Positions 34,000 to 42,560 of a stretch of DNA of 64,000 nt are shown here, piece after piece. The notes beneath the pieces are model-generated. The model was not told the origin of the DNA. It saw only the letters and a program-made list of their open reading frames with translations, and did not search any database. The translations under genes and the position numbers were made by a program. The first letter of the stretch is position 1; the number at the start of each line of letters is the position of its first letter. The stretch comes from Halomicrobium zhouii (GTDB taxonomy: Archaea > Halobacteriota > Halobacteria > Halobacteriales > Haloarculaceae), in NCBI RefSeq assembly GCF_900114435.1, contig NZ_FOZK01000001.1, positions 620,001 to 684,000 on the forward strand, in the 5' to 3' direction.

Positions 34000-34190
34000 G
34001 GTTCCCTACGCGTCCCCACCACGAATTAATCATTCCGATCGTTCAACGAAATATATTACTGTTAAATCCCGTCCAGCGCTCGATTCTACACGCCTCGATG
34101 ACACGTTTGTCTGGTCGCGATCGACCGTACCAGCCGAGACTGCCCGCCGGATCGAAGGAAAGTTGGCCATCCAGAAAAACTAGTTATACA

Positions 34191-35432
34191 ATGAGCCAAC
34201 CCGAATCCGACGTTCTCGACGTCGCGGCCATCCGCGAGGACTTTCCCGTCCTCGACCGGGAGGTGGGCGACGAGCCCCTGGTCTACCTCGACAACGGGGC
34301 GACGAGCCAGACGCCCAAACAGGTCGTCGACACCATCGTCGACTACTACTACAACTACAACGCCAACGTCCACCGCGGCATCCACCAGCTGAGCCAGGAG
34401 GCTTCCATCGCCTACGAGGAGGCCCACGACACCGTCGCGGAGTTCATCGGCGCGGACGGCCGCGAGGAGGTCGTCTTCACCAAGAACACGACAGAGGCCG
34501 AGAACCTCGTCGCCTACGCGTGGGGCCTGAACGAACTCGGTCCCGGCGACGAGATCGTCCTGACCGAGATGGAACACCACGCCTCGCTGGTCACCTGGCA
34601 GCAGATCGGCAAGAAGACCGGCGCCGACGTGAAGTACATCCCCATCACCGACCAGGGTCGTCTGGACGTGGACGCCGCGCGCGAGCTGATCACCGACGAC
34701 ACCGAGATGGTCAGCGTCGTCCACGTCTCCAACACGCTCGGAACTGTGAACCCCGTCGCGGAGATCACCGACATCGCCCACGAGCACGACGCGCTGTCGT
34801 TCGTCGACGGCGCCCAGTCGGTGCCCACCCGCCCCGTCGACGTCAAGGAGATCGACTGCGACTTCCTCGCGTTCTCGGGCCACAAGATGTGCGGGCCGAC
34901 CGGCAGCGGCGCGCTGTACGGGAAGGAGGAAGTCCTCGAGGAGATGGAGCCGTACCTCTACGGCGGCGACATGATCACGAAGGTCACCTACGAGGACTCC
35001 ACCTGGAACGAACTCCCCTGGAAGTTCGAGGCCGGCACGCCCTCCATCAGCGAGGGTATCGCGCTCGCCGCCGCCGTCGACTACCTCGAGGACATCGGCA
35101 TGGATCGGGTCCGCCGCCACGAGGAGGCGATGGCCGAGTACGCCTACGACCGCCTGAGCGAGTTCGACGATATCGAGATCTACGGGCCGCCGGGCGACGA
35201 CCGCTCGGGCCTCGTCGCGTTCAACCTCGAGAGCGTCCACGCCCACGACCTGGCCTCTATCGTCAACGACTCCGGCGTCGCCATCCGCGCCGGCGACCAC
35301 TGCACGCAGCCGCTCCACGACAAACTGGGCGTCGCGGCCTCCGCCCGCGCGTCGTTCTACATCTACAACACCAGAGAAGAAATCGACGTGTTGATCGAGG
35401 CGATGGACGATGCGCGGCAGCTGTTCGCCTGA
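34191..35432 (+). CDS. sufS: Cysteine desulfurase SufS
   Basis: PLP enzyme that takes sulfur from cysteine for Fe-S cluster assembly. 413 residues from ATG 34191; the frame opens earlier, but the family begins at this MSQPESDVLDVAAIREDFPV. Key features: YLDNGATSQTPKQV near residue 28, ANVHRGIHQLS near 54, the PLP-stacking EMEHHASLV near 123, the lysine in FSGHKMCGPTG near 224, and the active cysteine in RAGDHCTQPLH near 368. A T-run hairpin follows the gene. Its usual partner sufU lies 3.4 kb further on, after two opposite-strand genes. Confidence 0.96.
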   Translation: MSQPESDVLDVAAIREDFPVLDREVGDEPLVYLDNGATSQTPKQVVDTIVDYYYNYNANVHRGIHQLSQEASIAYEEAHDTVAEFIGADGREEVVFTKNTTEAENLVAYAWGLNELGPGDEIVLTEMEHHASLVTWQQIGKKTGADVKYIPITDQGRLDVDAARELITDDTEMVSVVHVSNTLGTVNPVAEITDIAHEHDALSFVDGAQSVPTRPVDVKEIDCDFLAFSGHKMCGPTGSGALYGKEEVLEEMEPYLYGGDMITKVTYEDSTWNELPWKFEAGTPSISEGIALAAAVDYLEDIGMDRVRRHEEAMAEYAYDRLSEFDDIEIYGPPGDDRSGLVAFNLESVHAHDLASIVNDSGVAIRAGDHCTQPLHDKLGVAASARASFYIYNTREEIDVLIEAMDDARQLFA

Positions 35433-35443
35433 CGGGTCACTGA

Positions 35444-35474
35444 CGGCCACGAGCGGAGCGAGTGGCCGCTTTTT
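35444..35474 (+). terminator. Hairpin with T-run after sufS
   Basis: CGGCCAC and GTGGCCG form a perfect 7-base stem with an 11-base loop, directly followed by GCTTTTT. It starts 11 bases after the sufS stop and looks like an intrinsic terminator on the plus strand. Confidence 0.55.
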
Positions 35475-35664
35475 CGCCACCGTCAGCGCTGCGCTCTGAC
35501 GAGCCTGCGTTCACTTCGTTCACGCAGACTGCGTTTTTCGACGAACTGAATGGTCTCACGACGAACTGCAGTAGAAAACAGGGATGGCGTCCGTCGCAGT
35601 CGCTCGGGGGTCGACGCGTCGCTCGGCCACGGCGACGGGACCGATGTGGGTCACGGCGTCCAGC

Positions 35665-36936
35665 TCAGTCGGCGGAGCCCCACTGCCACTCGGCACGTTC
35701 GATCTTCACTTCCAGCGTGCCGATCCGGTCTTCGAGCGGGGCCGCAGTGAGTTCCGGATGGTCCTCGGCCAGGTCGCGGGCACGTTCCAGGTTCCGGCAG
35801 GCCTCCTCGTAGCGCCCGATGGCGTCCGACCCAGTCCCGCCGAACTCCTCGGCGGCGGCCTCCCGCTCGTCGGCACGGGAGACGAGCGCGTCGACGAGGT
35901 TGCCGACCACCCAGGCCAGCTGGAACCGCAGGGCCTCCTGGCTCGCCCCGGCGGGGCCGTCCCAGCCGGCGGCGGCGGCCTCGCGGTACCGGTCGAGCGC
36001 CTCCTGCCAGGCAGCGATAGCGGCTGCGTCGTCTGCGGCCTGGAGGGCACGGTGACAGGCACGCTCGGCCTCGTTCAGGAGCGCCTGGGCCACGGTGTCG
36101 AGCGTGTTCGCCTGCGACGTCAGCCGGTCACTGAGCCCGGGTGCGTCGACGTCGTGCAGGACCGACGCGACGTCGCGGATGACGTCCGTCGCCTCGACGA
36201 CGGCGGCCACGCCGTCCGCGAACGCCCCGGATCGCTGGGCGCGCCGGGCGTCGTCGATGAGCCCGTCCGCCCGGTCGAGTCGCGAGCCGTAGCGGAGCTG
36301 CTCGAGCCTGTCCTCGACCGGCTGGATCTGGTCCCGCATCAATTCGGTCGGCGCGTCGTCGTGGTGGGTCGCACAGTGGTGCGCGTTCGAGAGCCGCGTC
36401 CGCGTCTGCTGGATGGCGCTCTCCGGGTCCTCGCCGGCCTTGATTGCCGATTCAACGCTCGCGAGCGACCGGTGGGCCTTCTCCAGGGCCTCGAACAGGT
36501 CCGACCATGCCTTGCCGACGCGGGAGACGTAGGAGACGACGACCTCTGCCGTCTCGGTGTCGGCCGGGACGAACCTGACCGCGCCCGTCGTCGTCGAGAA
36601 GACGAGTGTGGTGGAGAGCAGGGCGTTCCGCAGCTCTACGTTCGAGATCTGCTCCATGTCCACGGTCAACTCCGGTTCAGCGAGGTCGTCGCCGAGCAGA
36701 AAGTAGACGCGCCGGTTGGACACCACCGCGTAGGCGGCGGTGTCCGGGCCGGGTTCGATGGTCGTCGTGCGATCCGCCGTCGTCTGTTCGATGCCCGCCG
36801 CGCTGGCGAGGACGTACTGCACCGCTTCGGCGTCGGCGAGCGACGACTCGAATGACCCGACGTCGAGGTTCCCCCGCGTCTGTGACGCGTCAGCGACGAA
36901 CGCTTGCTTGGATAGTTTGCTTACTCGATTGAACAT
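35665..36936 (-). CDS. PH-like / helical-repeat protein ending EWQWG, paralog A (unknown function)
   Basis: A 423-residue cytoplasmic protein without signal peptide. Residues about 35-145 look like a bacterial pleckstrin-homology fold (bPH_3/YokE type), with AAYAVVSNRRVYFLLGDD followed by alternating beta strands. Residues about 150-410 are nearly all helical, with TRTRLSNAHH, QPVEDRLEQLRYGSRLDRAD, ERACHRALQAADDAAAIAAW and FQLAWVVGNLVDALVSRADE. The C terminus is IERAEWQWGSAD. It is a clear paralog of the next gene. An AT-rich promoter lies before it at 36937-37010. Together they interrupt sufS-sufU. Function unknown. Confidence 0.85.
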   Translation of the reverse strand: MFNRVSKLSKQAFVADASQTRGNLDVGSFESSLADAEAVQYVLASAAGIEQTTADRTTTIEPGPDTAAYAVVSNRRVYFLLGDDLAEPELTVDMEQISNVELRNALLSTTLVFSTTTGAVRFVPADTETAEVVVSYVSRVGKAWSDLFEALEKAHRSLASVESAIKAGEDPESAIQQTRTRLSNAHHCATHHDDAPTELMRDQIQPVEDRLEQLRYGSRLDRADGLIDDARRAQRSGAFADGVAAVVEATDVIRDVASVLHDVDAPGLSDRLTSQANTLDTVAQALLNEAERACHRALQAADDAAAIAAWQEALDRYREAAAAGWDGPAGASQEALRFQLAWVVGNLVDALVSRADEREAAAEEFGGTGSDAIGRYEEACRNLERARDLAEDHPELTAAPLEDRIGTLEVKIERAEWQWGSAD

Positions 36937-37168
36937 CAGCCAACCCCCATCGACAATTTACAGCGTCACGAATAATTATAACCTTGGATCGGGAGAAAAT
37001 TACCTCCGGGGCTGCCGCGCTTAACGTGACATTAACGGCCGTCGTACCACCGGAGCGTAGCGGGACGTATCGGTTCGGGATGTCAGTCGATGGCTCGACG
37101 GCGACGTCGTGACGTCCTGGCTTCGAAAAAACAGTATAGACCGTCTCACCGACTGTGGACCGTCGCCC

Positions 37169-38431
37169 TCAGGCGTCGCCCCACTGCCACTCGCTGACCT
37201 CGATCTTCTCCTGGAGGTCCTCGAGTCGCTCGTCGAAGCGGTCGGCGTCGGTGTGGGGATGCTCGTCGGCGAGGGTCTGGGCCGTCTCCACTGCGGCCTT
37301 CGCCGCCTCGAACCGCTCGGTCGCGTCGTCGCCGCTGTCGTCGAGGTCGTCGCCTTCGGTTTCCAGTTCCGCACCGCGGGCACACAGGGCGTCGATGCGG
37401 TTGCCGACGACCCAGGCGATCTGGAAGTCCAGCGCGTCCTCGTTCGCCCCACCGAGTTCGTCCCAGTCGGCGTCGCGGACCGTCCGATACCGCGCCAGTG
37501 CAGTCTCCCAGGCATCCGCCGCGGCGTCGGTGTCGGCCGCGTCGAGCGCCTGGTGACAGGCGTCCTCGGCGTCGGCGAGCAGGGACGTCGCGTAGTCGTC
37601 GATGGCCGCCGCCCGCTCGTCGATAGACTCCGCGGCACCCTCGCCCGCGAGGGCCTCCTCGTCGAGCGCGCCGCGGGCCTCTTCGAGGCGGTCACGGGCC
37701 TCGACGAGCGCGGCGACGGCGTCGTCGAACGCGTCTTCTGCCTCGGCGTCGGCGAGCAGGTCGTCCACCCGGTCGAGGCGGGCCTCGACCTGGAGCTGGT
37801 CGAGTTCGTCCTCGACGGGCTCGAGTATCTCCAGCATGGCCTCGACCGGCCCGTCCTCGTTGCGCGTGGCGTGGTGGTGGGCGTTCGAGAGCCGCGACTG
37901 GGCGGTCGTGAGTTCCTCCTGGGCGTCTTCGCCGGCCGTGAGCGTGGCCTCGAACGCGTCGATGGCCTCGCGCGTGGCGGCGATGGCGCGGTGGAAGTCC
38001 GCCCAGCAGTCGCTGAGACGGTCGATGTACTCGGCGACCTCCTCGACGTCCGGGCCACCGGAGGGGGTGAACTTGACCGTCGTCTTCTCCTCGGAGGCGA
38101 CCACGAGACTCGAACTCAGCAGGCTGTTGCGTGCCTTCGAACTCGCGACCATCGGCAGGTCGAACTCGATGTCGATAGACGGCTCCTCGGCGTCGCTCCC
38201 GACGAGAAAGAGCACCCGGAAGTCAGTGACGATGGCGTAGGCGTCGTGGCCCGAACCCGGCTGGACGGTCGTCGTCCGCCCGTCCTGGGTCTGCTCGATT
38301 CCCTTCGAACTCGTCAGGACGTATCGGACCGTCTCACCCTCCTGGAGGAGCGGACCGAGGGTCGCAGTTGCATCGCTCCCGGCGGCCGACGTGCCCGACG
38401 GGTTAGATAGACTCTGAATACTGTTGAGCAT
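37169..38431 (-). CDS. PH-like / helical-repeat protein ending EWQWG, paralog B (unknown function)
   Basis: A 420-residue paralog of the adjacent gene, in the same order of parts: a PH-like domain (about residues 30-145, HDAYAIVTDFRVLFLVGSD), helical region, and C-terminal KIEVSEWQWGDA. Shared landmarks are RLSNAHHHATRNEDG, LEPVEDELDQL, RLDRVDDLLADAEAE, AEDACHQALDAAD and FQIAWVVGNRIDALCARG. GGAG lies 5 bases before the ATG, and an inverted repeat CCCGACT to AGTCGGG (38433-38462) lies in the leader. Identity to paralog A looks moderate, so the duplication is not recent. Possible sensor or scaffold; function unknown. Confidence 0.85.
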   Translation of the reverse strand: MLNSIQSLSNPSGTSAAGSDATATLGPLLQEGETVRYVLTSSKGIEQTQDGRTTTVQPGSGHDAYAIVTDFRVLFLVGSDAEEPSIDIEFDLPMVASSKARNSLLSSSLVVASEEKTTVKFTPSGGPDVEEVAEYIDRLSDCWADFHRAIAATREAIDAFEATLTAGEDAQEELTTAQSRLSNAHHHATRNEDGPVEAMLEILEPVEDELDQLQVEARLDRVDDLLADAEAEDAFDDAVAALVEARDRLEEARGALDEEALAGEGAAESIDERAAAIDDYATSLLADAEDACHQALDAADTDAAADAWETALARYRTVRDADWDELGGANEDALDFQIAWVVGNRIDALCARGAELETEGDDLDDSGDDATERFEAAKAAVETAQTLADEHPHTDADRFDERLEDLQEKIEVSEWQWGDA

Positions 38432-38799
38432 CCCGACTCCGTTAGTTCCTCACATAGTCGGGAGCTAATAAGCTTTGTTGGGAATCTACTATCAAGTTTG
38501 ACAGGGCAGTATAATTGACGCTAGCTGTATTGCGAAAATAAATCGCTGGTCCGCCGACAGTACTCGTCGGTGGTCGGTGTTGCCGGTTGTCGGCGGTCGC
38601 TCGGCCCGGCGCGCGGTCGGTCCCGTGGTCCCGCTCGCCCATCCAGTGGCCCGCTCCTCCTTTCGACGATGCTCGCTTCGCTCGCGCCACCCGGCTCACG
38701 GGTCGCTTCGCTCCCCGTTCGCTCGTCCGGTGCCCCTCGCTTCGCTCCCGCCACCCGCCCCGGAACCCTTTTGCCGCCCACTCGCCAAATACGGCCAAC
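38432..38799. other. Intergenic region between paralog B and sufU with palindromic motifs
   Basis: The left third is AT-rich (AGTATAATTGACG near 38509; AATAAGC near 38468) and serves as promoter of paralog B. The right part is GC-rich and contains three copies of the TCGCTTCGCTC core (near 38673, 38706 and 38731), each able to fold on itself. CCTTTTG near 38767 is about 30 bases before the sufU ATG and is its likely promoter element. No gene seen. Confidence 0.5.
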
Positions 38800-39222
38800 A
38801 TGGGTATTGGCGGCTCTGACATGTACCGACAGCAGATCCTCGACCACTACAAGAATCCCCGCAACCACGGGGAGATCGAGGACCCCACGTTCACCCACGT
38901 CGGCGAGAACCCGATGTGCGGTGACACAATCGAGATGGACGTCGTCCTCGACGAATCGGAGGAGACGATCGAACACGTCGCCTTCCGCGGCGACGGCTGT
39001 GCCATCTCGCAGGCCTCGGCCTCCATGCTCTCGGAGAAGCTCCAGGGGACGACGGTCGAGGAACTCCAGGCGATGGACCGGGACGACGTCGTCGACATGC
39101 TCGGCGTCGACATCTCGCCGATGCGGATCAAGTGCGCCGTGCTGGCCGAGAAGGTCGCCCAGGACGGCGCGGAGATCTACTTCGGCGAGAAGGACCTGGA
39201 CATGACGAGCACCGAGGAGTAA
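38800..39222 (+). CDS. sufU: Fe-S cluster scaffold SufU
   Basis: A 140-residue U-type scaffold or zinc-dependent sulfur acceptor that works with SufS. MYRQQILDHYKNPRNHGEIE at residue 8 is the family N-terminal signature. Three conserved cysteines are present: NPMCGDTIEM near residue 45, GDGCAISQASASM near 71, and MRIKCAVLAEK near 115. ATG 38800 gives a short MGIGGSD leader; ATG 38821 is an alternative start. Same strand as sufS but separated from it by the two EWQWG genes. Confidence 0.95.
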   Translation: MGIGGSDMYRQQILDHYKNPRNHGEIEDPTFTHVGENPMCGDTIEMDVVLDESEETIEHVAFRGDGCAISQASASMLSEKLQGTTVEELQAMDRDDVVDMLGVDISPMRIKCAVLAEKVAQDGAEIYFGEKDLDMTSTEE

Positions 39223-39239
39223 CGGCTCGTTTCCAGTTT

Positions 39240-40286
39240 TCAGTCGAGCGGATCTTCCAGTTCGCCCATCACCGCCTCGAAAGCGTCCGTCGCGGTGACC
39301 AGGCCGACCACCTCGCCCCCTTCCATCACGAGTGCGAGCTCCTGGCTCTCGGTCTGGAACTGGTCGACGGCGTCGCTGACGGTCGTGTCCGCGGCGACGG
39401 TCATCGGCGGCGCGGCGACGTCGGCGAAGGACTGCTCCCCCGAGCGGAGCGCGTCGACGTTGTCGACGATCGAGGGCGCGTAGACGATACCCTCGAACTG
39501 TTCGGGGTCGTCGTCGGCTATCAGTGGGAAGCGGACGTGCGGTGTGCCCGCCATGCGGTCGAAGTTCTCCTCGGGGTCGGCGTCCGTCGAGAGGAAGACG
39601 ACGTCCTCGACGTCGACCATGATCTCCCGGACCGGAACCCCGCCGACTTCGAGAGCGTTGAGGACCTCTTCGTGGCGTTCTTCGGAGAGGTCGCCGCGTT
39701 CGAGCAGCGACCCGAGCCGGTTGCGCAGATCGGCTCTGGTCTCGATTATCTCCTCCTCGGTCTCCAGCCACGCGCCGGTCATCTCGATGCCGAACAGGCC
39801 GAGCGTCCACTTGGCGACGGTGTCGCCGATGCGCATCACCGGCCGGATGCTCCAGGCGAACCAGTACAGCGGGGTGGCGCCGTACCGGCAGACGAACTTC
39901 GTCCGCTCGACGCCGAGGTAGGTCGGCGTCTGCTCGCCGTGGGTGAGGTGGACGAGGTTGATGATCACGAACGCCAGGATAGCGCCCGCGCCGACGGACG
40001 CGAGGCCGGTGTTCGCGAAGACGGGTTCGAAGATCGCCGCGAGCGCCGGTTCGGCGACGATCCCGACGGCGATGCTGGACGCCGTGATCCCCACCTGACA
40101 GCTGGTGAGGTATATCTCCAGTTCGTGGGTCATCTCCCAGGCCCGTCGAAGTCCCGATTCGTCGAACTCCGACTCGGGGTACTGGCGAACCCTGGTCAGG
40201 GCGAACTCGATGGCCACGAAGAAGCCGTTCGCGAGGATCAGTCCGACCCCGGCGAGCAGGCGGATCCAGATCTCCACCGCGTTCAT
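39240..40286 (-). CDS. CNNM/CorC-type membrane protein (DUF21 plus CBS pair)
   Basis: A 348-residue protein. The N-terminal DUF21 membrane domain (about residues 1-190) has the family phrases ANGFFVAIEFALTRVR near residue 19, TSCQVGITASSIAVGI near 60 and HGEQTPTYLGVERT near 114. Two CBS motifs follow (about 215-330): VPVREIMVDVEDVVFLSTDA and MTVAADTTVSDAVDQF. Relatives move or regulate Mg or other divalent cations. The bacterial C-terminal CorC_HlyC domain is missing. It converges with sufU, 17 bases apart. Confidence 0.9.
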   Translation of the reverse strand: MNAVEIWIRLLAGVGLILANGFFVAIEFALTRVRQYPESEFDESGLRRAWEMTHELEIYLTSCQVGITASSIAVGIVAEPALAAIFEPVFANTGLASVGAGAILAFVIINLVHLTHGEQTPTYLGVERTKFVCRYGATPLYWFAWSIRPVMRIGDTVAKWTLGLFGIEMTGAWLETEEEIIETRADLRNRLGSLLERGDLSEERHEEVLNALEVGGVPVREIMVDVEDVVFLSTDADPEENFDRMAGTPHVRFPLIADDDPEQFEGIVYAPSIVDNVDALRSGEQSFADVAAPPMTVAADTTVSDAVDQFQTESQELALVMEGGEVVGLVTATDAFEAVMGELEDPLD

Positions 40287-40355
40287 GTGAGTTTCCTTCC
40301 GACGCGAGCGGTAAACGCCCTGTGCTTTCGCGAGGACCCTCGATGGGGCAGTCCG

Positions 40356-40457
40356 TCACCGCTTCCGGTAGAAGACGGTGTCTATCCGGTGGCTCTCTCC
40401 CGGGTCGCCGAGAATCGTCACCCTGCCGTTTCGGTCGGGAACGAAGTACGTCGCAGA
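40356..40457 (-). other. In-frame open extension directly after the PitA stop codon
   Basis: The frame of the heme protein at 40458 stays open for about 33 codons after its TGA. It reads SATYFVPDRNGRVTILGDPG then ESHRIDTVFYRKR and ends at a second TGA. The composition looks protein-like and not like the Arg-rich noise seen in most spurious frames here. It may be the tail of a lost gene or a stop-codon change in this strain. No family was recognised. Confidence 0.3.
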
Positions 40458-42503
40458 TCAGGCCAGGAAGACGTGCCGCGGCCGGTCGGCAAGCACGTCG
40501 CGGCCCCACTCGACGGTCTCAGCGAAGGCGTCCGAGCGGAAGAATTCCATCGCGTCCTCCCTGGCGTCCCACTGGCTGGCGATGAACATGTCGTTCTCGT
40601 CCTCGCGGTTGGCCAGTAGCGTCGTCTCGCGGTGGCCGTCCATCTCCGCGAGCAGGCCGCCGACCTCGCCGAACGTCTCGACGAACTCCTCGCGGTGCTC
40701 GGGCTTGACGGTGTAGAACATCCCCATCGTCCCGAAGCCGTCTTCGTGCTCCGGGCGGCCGACGACGCCGGGGAGGTCCGCCAGGTGCTCGCTGGCGGTG
40801 TCGGCGGCGTCCCGCGTCTTCCAGAGGCTGACGACGGCGACGGTCTCGGCTGGGGCGTCCCGGTACACCGCCGTCTTGACGTGGCTGTCGTAGCGGACGA
40901 AGTGCTCGCGCAGGCCGCCGACCTCGGCGGCGAGTTCGACGGGGTCGGTCTCCGAGTACAGCACCAGCGCGTAGACGTCCTCGCCGTGGGGCTTCCCGGC
41001 GTAGATGTCCAGGTCGGACAGTTCCTCGCGGATGGACTCCTCTTCGTCGGCGTCCCCACCAGCGTCACCAGCTGCCGACTCGTCGGTCGCGTCGGCATCG
41101 GCGGCCCCGCCCCCTTCGCCGAGGTGGCCGCCGTACTGCTCCCCGATGCCTGGGAGGTCACCGAGGAACCCGGCGGCCGTCTCGGCAGCCTCCTTCGCGG
41201 TCCAGACGCTGACGACGGCGGCCTGGCCGCCCTGGGCGCGGACGCTCGTCAGGACGTGGCGGTCGTAGTGGTCGAAGTTCGAGCGCAGCCCCTCGACCTC
41301 TTCGGCCAGGTCCTCGGCGTCTGCCTCTGAGTGGAACAGGAGCCCGTAGTCGCCGGCGTCGTAGTCCTCGGCCTCGCGGACGCCCAGCGAGCCGAGGCGC
41401 TGGCCGAGATCGTCGACCTCGGCGAACTCGCCGTCGCCGCCCATCGGCGGGCCGCCGGAGGCGGAGCCGCTGTCCGTCGATCCGTCGTCGCCCGCCGATT
41501 CCGCGGCGCTGCCGCCGTCGTCGCTGGCCGCGTCACCGGCGTGTGGATGGTCGCCCTCGCCGGCGCTGCCGGGGTGAGCACCCCCGGTGTCGCCGGCGTC
41601 GCCCGCCGTCCGGGCAGTGGCGGCCGTCGGCCGGTCGCCGTCTCCCGTCGGCGAACTGGTCCCCGCGCTGGCGTGGGCGACCCGCTCGCCGCCCGTCGCG
41701 GCCGCCTCGCCCTCGCCGGTGGGGACGCGTTCGCCCGCCATGACGGCCGGGAGGTCGCCCGGTCGGAACCGGCGGCCGACGTAGAAGGAGCCGAACTCGG
41801 CGAACTTCGAGGTCGAGGGGTCGAAGCGCATCTCGGTCAGCAGGTCCTTCACGTCGGTCATGTCGTCGGCCCACAGCGTGATCCCCCACTCCCAGTCGTC
41901 GAAGCCGATGGAGCCGGCGATCATCTGTGAGACTTTGCCGCCGTAGCCCCGGCCGATGTCGCCGTGGCGCTCGATGTGTTCGGCCCGCTCGTCGAAGGGC
42001 ATGTCGTACCAGTTCTGCTCCGGGTCGCGGCGCTTGCTCATCGGGTAGAAGCAGACGAACTCGTCGTCGGGGATGTCCGGGTGGAGCCGCGAGCGGATGT
42101 ACTTCGCCAGGCCGGAGTCGTCGTCGACTTCGCCGTCGAAGTACTCCTTGGCCTTGTCGGTGTACCCCGAAGCCTCCGTCACCGAGACGTAGGACGTCGC
42201 GCGGTCCGTGTAGCGGGCGAACTCGGTCTGCTCGAACTGGCGCTCGGCGGCGTCGATGTCGGCCATCGTCGGCCGCAGGTGGACGACCATGAGGTCGGCC
42301 TTGTGGCCCTGGACGGTGTAGACGGCCGTCTGGCCCTCTTCGGCGTCCTCGACGCCCTCGTAGTACTCCAGGAAGTCGATGCCGTCGACCAGTGCGCGTT
42401 CCTGGTCGCGGGCGGACGCCTCCCGCCAGGCGTCCCAGTCGATGCGTCGCAGGTCGTGGAGCGCGTACCACCCCTCCTCGGTCTGTGGGGGCTCTCTCGT
42501 CAT
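40458..42503 (-). CDS. pitA: PitA-like heme protein: chlorite-dismutase domain fused to ABM-like domains
   Basis: A 681-residue soluble protein. Residues 1-250 are a chlorite dismutase/HemQ-fold domain, with YTDRATSYVSVTEASGYT, YPMSKRRDPEQNWYDMPF, the proximal-heme histidine in ERHGDIGRGYGG near residue 180 and DDWEWGITLWADD. A long Gly/Ala/Ser/Asp linker (about 255-360) follows. Two similar ~75-residue modules come next (about 385-452 and 506-580, each with YD-x-H and VVS-x-W), and the ABM-type domain (about 592-680). This Cld-monooxygenase fusion is the haloarchaeal PitA pattern. Heme handling or oxidative chemistry is inferred. Start ATG 42503. Confidence 0.88.
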   Translation of the reverse strand: MTREPPQTEEGWYALHDLRRIDWDAWREASARDQERALVDGIDFLEYYEGVEDAEEGQTAVYTVQGHKADLMVVHLRPTMADIDAAERQFEQTEFARYTDRATSYVSVTEASGYTDKAKEYFDGEVDDDSGLAKYIRSRLHPDIPDDEFVCFYPMSKRRDPEQNWYDMPFDERAEHIERHGDIGRGYGGKVSQMIAGSIGFDDWEWGITLWADDMTDVKDLLTEMRFDPSTSKFAEFGSFYVGRRFRPGDLPAVMAGERVPTGEGEAAATGGERVAHASAGTSSPTGDGDRPTAATARTAGDAGDTGGAHPGSAGEGDHPHAGDAASDDGGSAAESAGDDGSTDSGSASGGPPMGGDGEFAEVDDLGQRLGSLGVREAEDYDAGDYGLLFHSEADAEDLAEEVEGLRSNFDHYDRHVLTSVRAQGGQAAVVSVWTAKEAAETAAGFLGDLPGIGEQYGGHLGEGGGAADADATDESAAGDAGGDADEEESIREELSDLDIYAGKPHGEDVYALVLYSETDPVELAAEVGGLREHFVRYDSHVKTAVYRDAPAETVAVVSLWKTRDAADTASEHLADLPGVVGRPEHEDGFGTMGMFYTVKPEHREEFVETFGEVGGLLAEMDGHRETTLLANREDENDMFIASQWDAREDAMEFFRSDAFAETVEWGRDVLADRPRHVFLA

Positions 42504-42560
42504 GTCCGGAGGTTGCGTGCGGACGGTAAGGAAACTTCCCATGTCCGCCCGTGCGTTCGA

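Noticed and set aside
34098-34190. N-terminal extension of SufS from ATG 34098
   Set aside because: The 31 added residues are Arg/Ser-rich and not family-like; the start at 34191 gives the normal N terminus.
39132-40619. 495-codon open frame on the plus strand
   Set aside because: Antisense to the DUF21-CBS gene, whose motifs are unambiguous.
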